From assembly GCA_002842515.1 (NCBI GenBank), contig PHDC01000001.1, positions 930,001 to 994,000 of the forward strand: a stretch of 64,000 nt of DNA, read 5' to 3'. The position numbers were made by a program, and so were the translations under genes. This DNA comes from Bacteroidetes bacterium HGW-Bacteroidetes-5. Lineage in GTDB: Bacteria > Bacteroidota > Bacteroidia > Bacteroidales > UBA932. This document shows positions 17,235 to 26,518 of this stretch, piece by piece. Numbering within the stretch: the stretch's first letter is position 1; every line of letters starts with the position of its first letter. The notes beneath the pieces are model-generated. The model worked only from the letters and a program-made list of their open reading frames with translations, was not told where the DNA came from and ran no database searches.

Positions 17235-19001
17235 CCACTCCCTCTCTCTCTGGTTGAGCAGTACAGAGAGCTTCTCGTATAGAAAAGAGTGATAGCTGTT
17301 GAGCCATTGAATTGCTTCAGCCCCTAAAAGTTGTTTATCAACCGGAGTTATATCTATAGGTACCAGAGTGAGTGTCTCAAATTCGTAAAACTCTCCGTAC
17401 CTGTTTTCAACCCATTTTTTGCACATTATGGTGTTTTCTATACGAATTCCATAACTACCCTCCTCATAAATTGCAGGCTCGTTTGATATTACCATCCCGG
17501 GCTCCAGAGGTACCGGGTTCTCCTCCATCCTTATGCTTTGAGGCCCCTCGTGAACACACAAATTGTGTCCTATGCCGTGTCCGGTACCGTGAGTGTAAAT
17601 TTTTCCGGCAGAACTTACAGCCCCTCTGGCCAGAAAATCCAGGGATGCACCTCGTGTACCCTTAATAAACCTCGCCATACTCAGGTTAATCATTCCTTTT
17701 AAAACCAATGTATAGTCTCTTCTTTGCTCTTGTGTAAGACTACCAATGGCAAAAGTTCTGGTGGTGTCTGTAGTTCCAAACGGGTAATGCGCTCCTGTAT
17801 CTACAAGTAAAAAACTGTCACCCAAAATTTTTACCGGCCCATTTCCAAAAGGAGAGTAGTGAGGTAATGCTCCGTTCTCTCCGAATGCCACAATCGGAGA
17901 GAAACTCTCTCCTTTGTACTCACTGTACTCAGCTCTTATCTCCCCAATCTTATTTGCAAGCAGCTCCTCAGTAAGATTTTGTGCACCCCTTTTAAGCTCC
18001 TCCTCCAAATAGATCCAAAATTTTACCCACGCAACACCATCGTAGAGCATAGCCTTTCTAAAACCATCAATCTCAACACTGTTTTTTACAGCCTTTTGTG
18101 AAGCTGTCACACCTCCTCTAACAGGGTCAGGGAAAAAGGCTGCCCCGGAGGATACTGCGTCGTTAAAAATCTTTACGGAGATTTTATCAATAGGTGCGAC
18201 TCTTATGTAATCTTGGTTAAATCCTTTTATAAATTCCGAAAATTCAGAGTAGTTATTGAGCTCTACTGATGAGTTGCTAAGTATAGATTTATCATCTTGA
18301 GAGAAAGCCTCTGCACAAGCAAAGAGGTAGATCTTCTCTTTTGTAAAAGCGGCATAGGAGATTACAAGAGGGTTGAAAGGAATATCTGTCCCTCTGATAT
18401 TACATAGCCAGGCAATGTCGTCACAACTACACAGTATATAGATAAAATCTTTCTCGATATTTAATTTTTGAAAGAGAAGCTTAAGCTTGCTTTTGGAGTC
18501 ACACCCTCCCACCGAGATATCCTCAAGAGTTGCCTTTTTAAAAGTAACAGGCGGCCTGTCTCTCCATATCTCTTTAAATGGATCATCCGTCAATTTTAAT
18601 TTTAAAGGATAGAGCTCTCCGGAGAGTGTTTCAAATTCACCTTTTGAAAACAACATAGGATCTATTCCAACAAAGGAGCCGGCGCCAACTTCTCCTTTAA
18701 TCCAATCCGGTATGGAGGGGGTACCGGCAATTCGCATCTTCATAAGTTCTACTTCGCTTCCTGGCAGCTCCTGCCGCGCTTGAACAAAATATCTTGAATC
18801 TGTCCATAGTGCTGCTTTGTGTTCTGTTACTACAAGTGTGCCTGCAGATCCGGTAAAGCCACAGAGCCACTCTCTACAGGAAAAGTGTTTTTGAATATAC
18901 TCCCCGAAATGGTGATCTGTAGATGGAATTATAAATGCTCCGATAGAATTTTCTTTAAGAAAACTCCTTAGTGCTGTCAATCTCTCCTTTATGTTTTTCA
19001 T
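17205..19001 (-). CDS. Xaa-Pro aminopeptidase (aminopeptidase P, M24B)
   Basis: This 598-residue protein is the long, three-domain form of aminopeptidase P, which removes an N-terminal residue preceding proline. The N-terminal creatinase-like domains include FIIPSTDHHFGEYIQKHF and AALWTDSRYFVQARQEL. The catalytic pita-bread domain carries the dinuclear metal ligands in LLVDTGAHYPFGTTDTTRTF, split here as DTGAHY and GTTDTTRTF, then HGTGHGIGHNLCVHEGP and the Glu residues in EPGMVISNEPAIYEEG and GIRIENT. No signal peptide, so cytoplasmic. The C-terminus overlaps the neighbouring gene by 30 bases. Confidence 0.93.
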   Translation of the reverse strand: MKNIKERLTALRSFLKENSIGAFIIPSTDHHFGEYIQKHFSCREWLCGFTGSAGTLVVTEHKAALWTDSRYFVQARQELPGSEVELMKMRIAGTPSIPDWIKGEVGAGSFVGIDPMLFSKGEFETLSGELYPLKLKLTDDPFKEIWRDRPPVTFKKATLEDISVGGCDSKSKLKLLFQKLNIEKDFIYILCSCDDIAWLCNIRGTDIPFNPLVISYAAFTKEKIYLFACAEAFSQDDKSILSNSSVELNNYSEFSEFIKGFNQDYIRVAPIDKISVKIFNDAVSSGAAFFPDPVRGGVTASQKAVKNSVEIDGFRKAMLYDGVAWVKFWIYLEEELKRGAQNLTEELLANKIGEIRAEYSEYKGESFSPIVAFGENGALPHYSPFGNGPVKILGDSFLLVDTGAHYPFGTTDTTRTFAIGSLTQEQRRDYTLVLKGMINLSMARFIKGTRGASLDFLARGAVSSAGKIYTHGTGHGIGHNLCVHEGPQSIRMEENPVPLEPGMVISNEPAIYEEGSYGIRIENTIMCKKWVENRYGEFYEFETLTLVPIDITPVDKQLLGAEAIQWLNSYHSFLYEKLSVLLNQREREWLSVKTLHID

Positions 19002-19036
19002 GTCAAATATTATCTCTTACAAATATAATAAGATGC

Positions 19037-19066
19037 TTGGTTAATTTTCTTTTATGACTAAATTTG
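19037..19066 (+). promoter_or_regulatory. Bacteroidota-type promoter of the rubrerythrin gene
   Basis: A -33 TTG at 19037-19039, a 19-base spacer and the -7 box TAAATTTG at 19059-19066 match the TTG-N19-TAnnTTTG consensus well. The ATG follows 24 bases later. This is the clearest promoter in the window. Confidence 0.65.
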
Positions 19067-19090
19067 TAGAACTAACCAAAAAATTAATTT

Positions 19091-19669
19091 ATGGAAAAGA
19101 GCATCAAAGGAACAAGAACAGAGCAAAATCTTCTTAAGGCCTTTGCAGGTGAGTCGCAGGCAAGAGGTCGTTATGTATATTTCGCCTCTGTAGCAAAGAA
19201 AGAGGGTTATCAGCAGATTGCTGCTGTTTTTGAAGAGACTGCAGAGCAGGAGAAAGAGCACGCAAAAAGATTTTTCAGTTTTCTTGAGGGTGGAATGGTT
19301 GAGATAACAGCATCCTATCCGGCCGGTATAATTGGTACAACTGCACAGAATCTTGCTGCAGCTGCCGCGGGTGAAAATGAGGAGTGGACTGAGCTTTATC
19401 CAGAATTTGCAGAGATAGCAATGGAGGAGGGCTTCCCGAAGGTTGCTACTGCTTTCAAGATGATTGCAAAGGTAGAGGCAGAGCACGAAGCACGCTACAG
19501 AACTCTTCTTGCAAGAGTTGAAGCAGGGAAAGTTTTTGAAAGAGAGGAGGATATTGAGTGGCAGTGTCGTAACTGCGGATATGTTCATAAAGGTAAAAAA
19601 GCCCTGGAGAACTGTCCGGCCTGCCAACATCCGAAAGAGTATTTCGAGCCGAAGAAAAATAATTATTAA
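19091..19669 (+). CDS. rbr: Rubrerythrin
   Basis: This 192-residue cytoplasmic protein reduces hydrogen peroxide in anaerobes. The N-terminal ferritin-like four-helix bundle has the diiron ligands in AGESQARGRYVYFA, EETAEQEKEHAKRFF and AEVEAEHEARY-type segments (here KVEAEHEARY). The C-terminal rubredoxin-like domain has two CxxC pairs, CRNCGYVH and CPACQHP. It has its own promoter and stands alone, consistent with oxidative-stress defence together with trxB and the glutathione peroxidase elsewhere in the window. Confidence 0.95.
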   Translation: MEKSIKGTRTEQNLLKAFAGESQARGRYVYFASVAKKEGYQQIAAVFEETAEQEKEHAKRFFSFLEGGMVEITASYPAGIIGTTAQNLAAAAAGENEEWTELYPEFAEIAMEEGFPKVATAFKMIAKVEAEHEARYRTLLARVEAGKVFEREEDIEWQCRNCGYVHKGKKALENCPACQHPKEYFEPKKNNY

Positions 19670-19685
19670 CACTACAAATTAAGTC

Positions 19686-19693
19686 TATCTTTG
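19686..19693 (+). promoter_or_regulatory. -7 promoter box for the gate-domain protein gene
   Basis: TATCTTTG matches TAnnTTTG, 15 bases upstream of the ATG at 19709 and just after the rubrerythrin stop codon. Confidence 0.4.
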
Positions 19694-19708
19694 CAGATTA
19701 TTTCTAAT

Positions 19709-20647
19709 ATGGAAAATTCTGCATTAAAGAGGGCTTTCGACTCAATTAAAGAGATAATGCCAAAGACACTTAAAACCTGTCTTTGGCTTATTCGTATTAC
19801 TGTACTTATAACATTGGGAGTTCAATTTCTGGACTATCTTGATATTCTACCGTGGATATCCAATTTACTCAGCCCTGTTTTCAATGTTCTGGGACTACCC
19901 GGAGAGGCGGCATTAGCCTATGTTACCGGCTACTTTGTCAATGTATACTCTGCAATTGCGGTTATGTCCACTCTTAACCTGGATGTCAGAACCATCACCA
20001 TACTCTCTGTTATGATACTCTGCTCCCATAATATGATTGCAGAGACAGCTGTTCAGAAGAAGACGGGATCTTCTGCGGTGAGAATTGTAATTATCCGCAC
20101 ACTAAGCGCTTTTGTACTGGGTTTCGTTCTCAACCTTATTATGCCTGCGGCCGGTGAAAGCGTTCATATAGAACAGACTGTACCTATTCTCACTTTCTGG
20201 GAGATGATGGGAGCCTGGGCAATAAAGACTTTAAAGTTGGTCGCTCTGATGTCTGTTCTTATTTTCTCACTCTCTATCCTTCAGAGGTTACTTTCGGAAT
20301 TTGGAGTTATTAAATGGCTCTCAAATTTTATGAGGCCAATCCTTGCAGTATTTGGACTCCCCGCCAAGACCTCTTTTTTATGGATTGTCGCAAATACTCT
20401 TGGCCTCGCATATGGTGCTGCAGTAATGATAGATGAGACGGAGAGCGGAAAGATAACAAAGAGAGATGTAGATCTGCTTAACCATCACATATCAATTTCT
20501 CACAGCAACCTGGAAGATGTTCTCCTGCTTGGGTCGGTGGGTGCAGTTATTTGGTGGCTTTTAGCTGCGCGGTGGGTATTTGCCTTTCTGCTTGTTTGGG
20601 AGCTACGCCTTGAGATGGCATTAAGGAAAAAATTTTTACCTTTGTAG
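19709..20647 (+). CDS. Nucleoside-recognition (gate) domain membrane protein
   Basis: I start at the ATG at 19709 (312 residues); a TTG six codons earlier falls inside the promoter box. The protein has about eight hydrophobic helices arranged as two gate-domain halves: about residues 35-145 (VQFLDYLDILPWISNLLSPVFNVLGLPGEAALAY) and about 165-300 (MRPILAVFGLPAKTSFLWIVANTLGLAYGAAVM). In those quotes the conserved cores are VFNVLGLPGEAA and AVFGLPAKTSF. Gate domains occur in nucleoside carriers, FeoB and SpmA/SpmB proteins. The substrate of free-standing versions is not established. Confidence 0.8.
   Translation: MENSALKRAFDSIKEIMPKTLKTCLWLIRITVLITLGVQFLDYLDILPWISNLLSPVFNVLGLPGEAALAYVTGYFVNVYSAIAVMSTLNLDVRTITILSVMILCSHNMIAETAVQKKTGSSAVRIVIIRTLSAFVLGFVLNLIMPAAGESVHIEQTVPILTFWEMMGAWAIKTLKLVALMSVLIFSLSILQRLLSEFGVIKWLSNFMRPILAVFGLPAKTSFLWIVANTLGLAYGAAVMIDETESGKITKRDVDLLNHHISISHSNLEDVLLLGSVGAVIWWLLAARWVFAFLLVWELRLEMALRKKFLPL
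20637..20644 (+). promoter_or_regulatory. -7 promoter box for trxB
   Basis: TACCTTTG overlaps the end of the preceding gene and lies about 40 bases before the trxB ATG. Confidence 0.35.
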
Positions 20648-20684
20648 GTTGAAAGAATAATCATTAAATATTTAACTCATAATT

Positions 20685-21620
20685 ATGAACCCGGAAGTAA
20701 TCAAATGTCTTATTATCGGCAGCGGCCCTGCCGGATATACTGCTGCAATATATGCCGCCCGCGCAAATCTCAACCCTGTACTTTATGAAGGAATTCAACC
20801 CGGAGGTCAGCTTACCACCACAACCGAAATAGACAACTTCCCCGGGTATCCTAAAGGAGTAACCGGACCCGAGATGATGGAACATCTTAAAGAGCAGGCT
20901 CAGAGGTTCGGCACCGATGTGCGTTTTGGAATTATATCTAAGGCAGATCTTTCAAAAAGACCTTTCAAAGTGGTTGTAGACGACGAGAAAGAGATTTTTG
21001 CCGAAACTATTATAATCTCTACAGGAGCAACTGCCAAATATCTGGGAATGGAGAGCGAAGAGACATTCAGGGGTCAGGGAGTATCTGCGTGTGCAACCTG
21101 TGACGGATTTTTCTACAGAGGTAAAGATGTTGCGGTTGTGGGCGGAGGAGATACTGCTTGTGAAGAGGCCTCATACCTTGCAGGGTTGTGTAAAAAAGTT
21201 TATATGATTGTAAGAAGAGATGTTCTCAGAGCATCTAAAGCGATGCAGGATAGGGTAATGAATACCCCAAATATTGAGATTCTCTGGAATTATAACACAA
21301 AAGAGATCGTTGGAACTCCTGTTGGAGGTGTTAATGGTGCGATTCTTGTTCATAAGGACGGGAGCGAGAAGAGGATTGATGTTCACGGGTTTTTCCTGGC
21401 TATAGGACACCATCCCAATTCTGAACTTTTCCGTGAGTGGATAAATACAAACGAGGAGGGTTACATACTAACCGAAGGTAAAAGCTCCAAAACAAATGTA
21501 CCGGGGGTTTTTGCAGCAGGAGATGTTCAGGATCCTCACTACAGACAGGCAGTTACAGCAGCCGGTTCGGGCTGTATGGCCGCTATTGACGCAGAGAGAT
21601 TTCTTTCAGATAATAAATAA
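20685..21620 (+). CDS. trxB: Thioredoxin-disulfide reductase
   Basis: This 311-residue FAD flavoprotein uses NADPH to reduce thioredoxin. It shows the FAD Rossmann motif IIGSGPAGYTAAIYAAR, the redox-active CATC (Cys136/Cys139, in SACATCDGFF), the NADPH motif VVGGGDTACEEASYL and the closing FAD motif VFAAGDVQDPHYRQAVTAAG, given here as FAAGDVQD. Cytoplasmic. It is followed after six bases by bamD. Confidence 0.96.
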   Translation: MNPEVIKCLIIGSGPAGYTAAIYAARANLNPVLYEGIQPGGQLTTTTEIDNFPGYPKGVTGPEMMEHLKEQAQRFGTDVRFGIISKADLSKRPFKVVVDDEKEIFAETIIISTGATAKYLGMESEETFRGQGVSACATCDGFFYRGKDVAVVGGGDTACEEASYLAGLCKKVYMIVRRDVLRASKAMQDRVMNTPNIEILWNYNTKEIVGTPVGGVNGAILVHKDGSEKRIDVHGFFLAIGHHPNSELFREWINTNEEGYILTEGKSSKTNVPGVFAAGDVQDPHYRQAVTAAGSGCMAAIDAERFLSDNK

Positions 21621-21626
21621 AAAGTG

Positions 21627-22421
21627 ATGAAGTATTTAAAAATTGCAATCCTGTTTTCTCTGATTTTTGCAACAGTTTCCTGCAAATCACAGTTTGAGGC
21701 TCTGCTCAATTCAAATGATGTGCAGGAAAAATATGATGGTGCATTCAACTATTATAATGCCGGAAAATACACCAGAGCTGCAGATCTTTTTGACCAGCTT
21801 CTACTGGCAACAAGAGGAACCAGCAAAGATGATACTGTTCAGTTCTACCTGGGAATGAGTAACTATCGCTTTGGAGACTACACAATTGCAGAGGCCAATT
21901 TCGATCAGTTTATAAGCGTTTTCCCAAGAAGCCCATTTACAGAAGAGGCGAAATATTACCGGATCGAGTGTCTGTACGGCTCTACATACAGATACGAACT
22001 GGATCAGCTGCCCTCATTTAAGGCAATGTCTGCAATAGATGTATTTATTTATGAGTACCCCCAGAGTAAACATCTGGAGAGAATGAGAGATATGCTCATA
22101 GATTTACAGGATAGGATTGATAAAAAGAGCTTTGAATCTGCAAAACTGTACTACACAATAATGGACTACAAAGCAGCCGCCTATGCACTTAAAAATGTTC
22201 TCAAAGAGAATGCAGACAATAACTATCGTGAAGAGGTGATGTACTACATTGTATGCGCAAACTACCAGTATGCAACCAATAGTGTAAGCAACAAACAGAA
22301 AGAGAGGTTTCTCGCACTGGTAGATGAGTATTATAACTTTATCAGTGAATACCCCGAGTCTAAATACCGGGCAGAGATGGATGAAATGTTTCAGAAATCA
22401 CAGTCATATTTAAAACAATAA
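21627..22421 (+). CDS. bamD: Outer-membrane assembly lipoprotein BamD
   Basis: The 264-residue product has a lipoprotein signal ending at the Cys of TVSCKSQ (about residue 19-20). TPR-like helical repeats follow (YDGAFNYYNAGKYTRAADLFDQ; FYLGMSNYRFGDYTIAEANFDQF), typical of BamD/YfiO. BamD partners BamA, encoded in this window at 7796-10300. A GTG directly before the ATG at 21627 is an alternative start one codon longer. It begins the bamD-omega-coaBC-recN gene run. Confidence 0.9.
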   Translation: MKYLKIAILFSLIFATVSCKSQFEALLNSNDVQEKYDGAFNYYNAGKYTRAADLFDQLLLATRGTSKDDTVQFYLGMSNYRFGDYTIAEANFDQFISVFPRSPFTEEAKYYRIECLYGSTYRYELDQLPSFKAMSAIDVFIYEYPQSKHLERMRDMLIDLQDRIDKKSFESAKLYYTIMDYKAAAYALKNVLKENADNNYREEVMYYIVCANYQYATNSVSNKQKERFLALVDEYYNFISEYPESKYRAEMDEMFQKSQSYLKQ

Positions 22422-22430
22422 AAATCAGAT

Positions 22431-22745
22431 ATGGATATTAACAAAAATGTACCAACAAACACGGTGACAAGAGATCTTTCCAAGCTTGCCAAGCCAACCG
22501 GAAACATCTATGAATCGACTATGATTATTGCCAAAAGATCTAATCAGATAGCAGCAGAGCTTAAGCAAGAGCTAAAACAGAAACTTGAAGAGTTCTCTAC
22601 ATTTGCAGATACTCTTGAAGAGACTTTCGAAAACAGAGAGCAGATTGAGATCTCACGCTACTACGAGAGGCTTCCGAAAGCGACTCTGCTCGCTATTTAC
22701 GAATTTGAAGAGGATAAGATTCAGGTAAGGAAGATTGAGGGGTAA
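22431..22745 (+). CDS. RNA polymerase Rpb6/omega-like subunit
   Basis: The 104-residue protein matches the Bacteroidota form of the omega/Rpb6 subunit. It has the conserved helix NIYESTMIIAKRSNQIAAELK, corresponding to the omega region that binds the beta-prime C-terminus, with an acidic C-terminal tail. It lies 9 bases after bamD and 17 before coaBC, the usual position in the phylum. Confidence 0.85.
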   Translation: MDINKNVPTNTVTRDLSKLAKPTGNIYESTMIIAKRSNQIAAELKQELKQKLEEFSTFADTLEETFENREQIEISRYYERLPKATLLAIYEFEEDKIQVRKIEG

Positions 22746-22762
22746 CATCTATTTAATTACCA

Positions 22763-24004
22763 ATGCTTAAAGGTAAGCACATATTGTTGGGAGTTACTGG
22801 TAGCATCGCGGCCTATAAGGCTGCGGTACTGGTTCGGGCATTGGTAAAAGAGGGTGCAGAAGTTAAAGTTATTATGAGCGAAATGGCCAAACAGTTTATC
22901 ACCCCCCTAACTATGGCCACACTATCTAAAAACCCTATTCTGGTGGAGTTCTATAATCCCGAAAACGGAGACTGGAATAGCCATATCTCTCTTGGGATGT
23001 GGGCTGACCTCTACCTTATTGCACCTGCATCTGCAAATACAATTGCAAAAATGGCAACGGGTGTTGCAGATAACCTTCTGCTCACCACATACCTGAGCGC
23101 ACGCTGCCCTGTTGTTGTCGCTCCAGCAATGGATGTAGATATGTATCTTCATACAGCAACGCAAAGAAACATTCAGACACTTCGTGAGAGAGGCGTCTCC
23201 ATAATTGAACCCGGCTCGGGAGAGCTTGCAAGCGGTCTTGAGGGGAAAGGTAGAATGGAGGAGCCGGAGGTCATTGCAGAGTTTGTTGGAAGAGAGCTTT
23301 CCAAGAAGAGTGCGCAAGAGAATATGGTCGCCGGTAAGATTATGAACACCCTTGAAGGAAAAAAGGTTCTGATAACAGCAGGACCTACAGTTGAGCAGAT
23401 TGACCCGGTTAGATTTATCTCCAACAACTCGACAGGTAAAATGGGATACTCAATTGCAGAGGAGTTTGCAAAAAGGGGGGCAATAGTCTCTCTTATCAGC
23501 GGGCCTGTTAACGAGAGGCTTAGAAGCTCACATATCCGGCTTAGCAGTGTACACTCAGCTGAGGAGATGTACAACCAAACACTCGTCGCCTATAAGGCAG
23601 GGGCAGACATTGTCGTTCTGGCTGCAGCCGTTTCGGACTTTACTCCGGCCCTTATTGAGAGGGCAAAAATCAAAAGAGTGGGTGATGAAATCACACTAAA
23701 ACTAAAGCCAACCAGGGATATCGCGGCCTCTCTTGGGGAGATTAAAAAAGAGGGTTCAATTCACATCGGATTTGCTCTTGAAACAGACAACGAGTTTGAA
23801 AATGCACTCTCCAAACTTCACAGAAAAAATCTTGACGCCATTGTACTGAACTCTTTGAATGATAAGGGTGCAGGGTTTGGAAAAGAGACAAATAAAATAA
23901 CAATAATCTCCGGTAACGGCGAAAGTCTACAATTCCCACTAAAGGATAAAAAAGAGGTTGCTTCAGATATAGTTGACTATGTGGAAAATATGCTCGTATG
24001 CTAA
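22763..24004 (+). CDS. coaBC: Bifunctional phosphopantothenoylcysteine decarboxylase / phosphopantothenate-cysteine ligase
   Basis: This 413-residue enzyme performs two consecutive steps of coenzyme A synthesis. The N-terminal flavoprotein CoaC domain (about 1-180) has LLGVTGSIAAYKA, the His in WNSHISLGMWAD and APAMDVDMYLH. The CoaB domain (about 195-413) starts KKVLITAGPTVEQIDPVRFISNNSTGKMG, with cores ITAGPTVEQIDPVR and SNNSTGKMG, followed by VLAAAVSDFTP. It overlaps recN by seven bases. Confidence 0.96.
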   Translation: MLKGKHILLGVTGSIAAYKAAVLVRALVKEGAEVKVIMSEMAKQFITPLTMATLSKNPILVEFYNPENGDWNSHISLGMWADLYLIAPASANTIAKMATGVADNLLLTTYLSARCPVVVAPAMDVDMYLHTATQRNIQTLRERGVSIIEPGSGELASGLEGKGRMEEPEVIAEFVGRELSKKSAQENMVAGKIMNTLEGKKVLITAGPTVEQIDPVRFISNNSTGKMGYSIAEEFAKRGAIVSLISGPVNERLRSSHIRLSSVHSAEEMYNQTLVAYKAGADIVVLAAAVSDFTPALIERAKIKRVGDEITLKLKPTRDIAASLGEIKKEGSIHIGFALETDNEFENALSKLHRKNLDAIVLNSLNDKGAGFGKETNKITIISGNGESLQFPLKDKKEVASDIVDYVENMLVC

Positions 24005-25656
24005 AGTCACTTGCAATATCCAACTATGCTCTCATTGAGAGTCTGGAGATATCATTTCCGGATGGTCTCATAATTATCACAGGTGAAACTGGTGCAGGTA
24101 AATCCATATTGTTAGGGGCCATCTCCCTTTTACTTGGAAGTAAAGCAGATAAAGAGATTCTCAAGGATGGAAATAAAAACTGTGTAGTTGAGGCCACCTT
24201 TACAATAGATATGAATCCTGAAACAGACTCTCTTTTTCTGGAAAACTCACTGGAACCCAGCCGCGAGATTGTTATAAGAAGAGTGGTCTCACCTAACGGA
24301 AGAACCCGATCCTTTGTTAATGACGAACCCGTGAGCCTCTCTTTTCTAAAAGATATCTCCGAGAAAATTATTGATATCCACGCTCAGCACGAGCATCTGC
24401 TTATAGGAGACAGCAAATTTCAGCTCTCGGTTTTGGATTCCTACGCAAACAATGCACATCTTCTGGAGAGATATCGCAACCACTACACAAGAGTAAAAGA
24501 TTTAGAGAGAGAGTTTGTAAAACTCAACGATAAACTGGCAAAAGAGGAGTTGGAGTTGGAGTACAATAAATTTCAATACAATCTGCTGGAGGATGCAAAG
24601 CTCTCCGTTGGTGAACTTGAAGAGATAGAGTCGGAATTTAACCTGCTCAGTAATGCAGAGGAGGTTAAGAGCTCTCTGTATCAGATGACAGAGCTTTTTA
24701 ATGTAAATGGTCTATCTGTTGTTCAGAACTTAAAAGAGATCACTGCCATTGCATCTAAAATATCTGCAGCACTCCCTAAAGCGGGGCAGGTATCGGAGAG
24801 GGTAGAGAGTTGTCGCATTGAGCTGAAAGAGATTGAGAGAGAGCTTGCGACAATGGCGGAGGCAGTAACTGTCAATCCCGAAAGGGCTTCTATACTGGAA
24901 GATAGATTATCTACACTTTACGATCTGCTTAAAAGACATAAAGTCTCTACTATCGAAGAGTTGATAGAGATAAGAGATGAGCTGTCGGGTAAACTTTTTA
25001 TGAGAGACAGCATCCGGGAGAAGCTTGAAGAGCTAACCATTAATATTGAGAAGAGCAGGCAAGATATGAAGGAGAGTTCGCTGGAGCTTTCAAAATCAAG
25101 AGCAGAGGCCTCCCCCGGCTTCTCTGCAGAGATGATCTCAAAGATAAGGGAGCTTGAGATGCCTCACGCACAATTTGAAGTTAGACACGAGATGTGTGAA
25201 GATTACAACTTTTACGGAAAAGATAGTATTACCCTCTACTTCTCTGCAAATAAGAATGTCCCTACCAAGGAGCTCTCACGCGTGGCATCGGGAGGCGAAC
25301 TCTCCAGAATAATGCTTTGCCTAAAGGCAATAATGGCAGGACAGGGTATGCCAACCCTCATATTTGATGAAATTGACAGCGGCGTTTCCGGTAGTATTGC
25401 AGATAAAATGGGGTTACTCATTGATGACCTTTCTAAAAAAATGCAGGTTTTTGCAATAACACATCTACCTCAAATTGCCTCCAAGGGTGAGTGTCACCTG
25501 CTTGTATTCAAAGAGATTCTGCAGGCTGGCAGTACAGTTACAAAAATTAAGAAGATAGAGAGAGAGGAGAGGGTAATGGAGATTGCGCGGATGTTGAGCG
25601 GTACAGAGCTTACCCTTGCAGCAGTGGCCAACGCCAGGGTCTTTCTCTCTGAATAA
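23998..25656 (+). CDS. recN: DNA repair protein RecN
   Basis: RecN is an SMC-like ATPase for double-strand-break repair. The 552-residue protein has Walker A GETGAGKS (residues 29-36), a central coiled coil (about 160-370), the ABC signature [10 protein letters not shown] and Walker [13 protein letters not shown], then the H-loop [10 protein letters not shown]. The start ATG lies within the end of coaBC, suggesting translational coupling. In many Bacteroidota a further gene separates coaBC and recN; here they are directly joined. Confidence 0.95.
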   Translation: MLKSLAISNYALIESLEISFPDGLIIITGETGAGKSILLGAISLLLGSKADKEILKDGNKNCVVEATFTIDMNPETDSLFLENSLEPSREIVIRRVVSPNGRTRSFVNDEPVSLSFLKDISEKIIDIHAQHEHLLIGDSKFQLSVLDSYANNAHLLERYRNHYTRVKDLEREFVKLNDKLAKEELELEYNKFQYNLLEDAKLSVGELEEIESEFNLLSNAEEVKSSLYQMTELFNVNGLSVVQNLKEITAIASKISAALPKAGQVSERVESCRIELKEIERELATMAEAVTVNPERASILEDRLSTLYDLLKRHKVSTIEELIEIRDELSGKLFMRDSIREKLEELTINIEKSRQDMKESSLELSKSRAEASPGFSAEMISKIRELEMPHAQFEVRHEMCEDYNFYGKDSITLYFSANKNVPTKELSRVASGGELSRIMLCLKAIMAGQGMPTLIFDEIDSGVSGSIADKMGLLIDDLSKKMQVFAITHLPQIASKGECHLLVFKEILQAGSTVTKIKKIEREERVMEIARMLSGTELTLAAVANARVFLSE

Positions 25657-25705
25657 AAGACGGTATTTAACCTTACTATATAAACTAACTAAACTAAAAC
25701 AATAT

Positions 25706-26518
25706 ATGAGACTTATCATACAGAATTCATACGAGCAGATATCGCAGTGGGCAGCTGCCTATATTGTAAAAAAAATAAAGGAGTTTGCACCAACTTCCGA
25801 CAGACCATTCGTCCTTGGGCTTCCAACAGGCTCCACACCTTACGGTACCTACAAAGAGCTCATCCGTTATTATCGTGAAGGTGAGGTTTCATTTAAGAGT
25901 GTGGTAACATTCAATATGGATGAGTATATAGGTATTCCCAAAGAGCATCCGCAATCATACTTCTCTTTTATGTGGGAAAACTTTTTCCAGTTTATAGATA
26001 TTGAGCGTGAGAATGCAAATATCCCCAATGGTAACGCTCACGATTTAGAACTGGAGTGTGAGAACTACGAGAAAAAGATGAAATCTTACGGTGGGGTAAA
26101 TCTCTTTATGGGTGGTATCGGCCCGGACGGCCATATAGCATTTAATGAACCCGGCTCTTCACTCTCATCCAGAACGCGTGTCAAGAGTCTCACTACGGAT
26201 ACAATCATTGCAAATTCACGCTTCTTTAACAATGATATATCCCAGGTACCAAAAACGGCACTTACTGTAGGCATAGGCACAATTATGGACTCGCAGGAGG
26301 TGATGATACTGGTTAACGGACATCATAAAGCTAGAGCGCTTCACCACGCAATTGAGGGTAGTGTCAATCATATGTGGACTATTAGTGTTTTGCAGATGCA
26401 CAGAAAAGGGATCATAATCTGTGACGATGCTTCAACCGTAGAGCTCAAGGTTGGAACAGTAAACTATTTCAAAGATATAGAGAGAGACAACCTGGACCCT
26501 AGATCACTTCTTTTTTAA
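25706..26518 (+). CDS. nagB: Glucosamine-6-phosphate deaminase
   Basis: The enzyme converts glucosamine 6-phosphate to fructose 6-phosphate and ammonia. I use the ATG at 25706 (270 residues), which begins [17 protein letters not shown] as in NagB. The frame is open 30 codons further upstream, but that part overlaps recN. Motifs: [44 protein letters not shown] and the late [13 protein letters not shown]. The gene end overlaps the convergent hydrolase-like gene by 15 bases. Confidence 0.94.
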   Translation: MRLIIQNSYEQISQWAAAYIVKKIKEFAPTSDRPFVLGLPTGSTPYGTYKELIRYYREGEVSFKSVVTFNMDEYIGIPKEHPQSYFSFMWENFFQFIDIERENANIPNGNAHDLELECENYEKKMKSYGGVNLFMGGIGPDGHIAFNEPGSSLSSRTRVKSLTTDTIIANSRFFNNDISQVPKTALTVGIGTIMDSQEVMILVNGHHKARALHHAIEGSVNHMWTISVLQMHRKGIIICDDASTVELKVGTVNYFKDIERDNLDPRSLLF

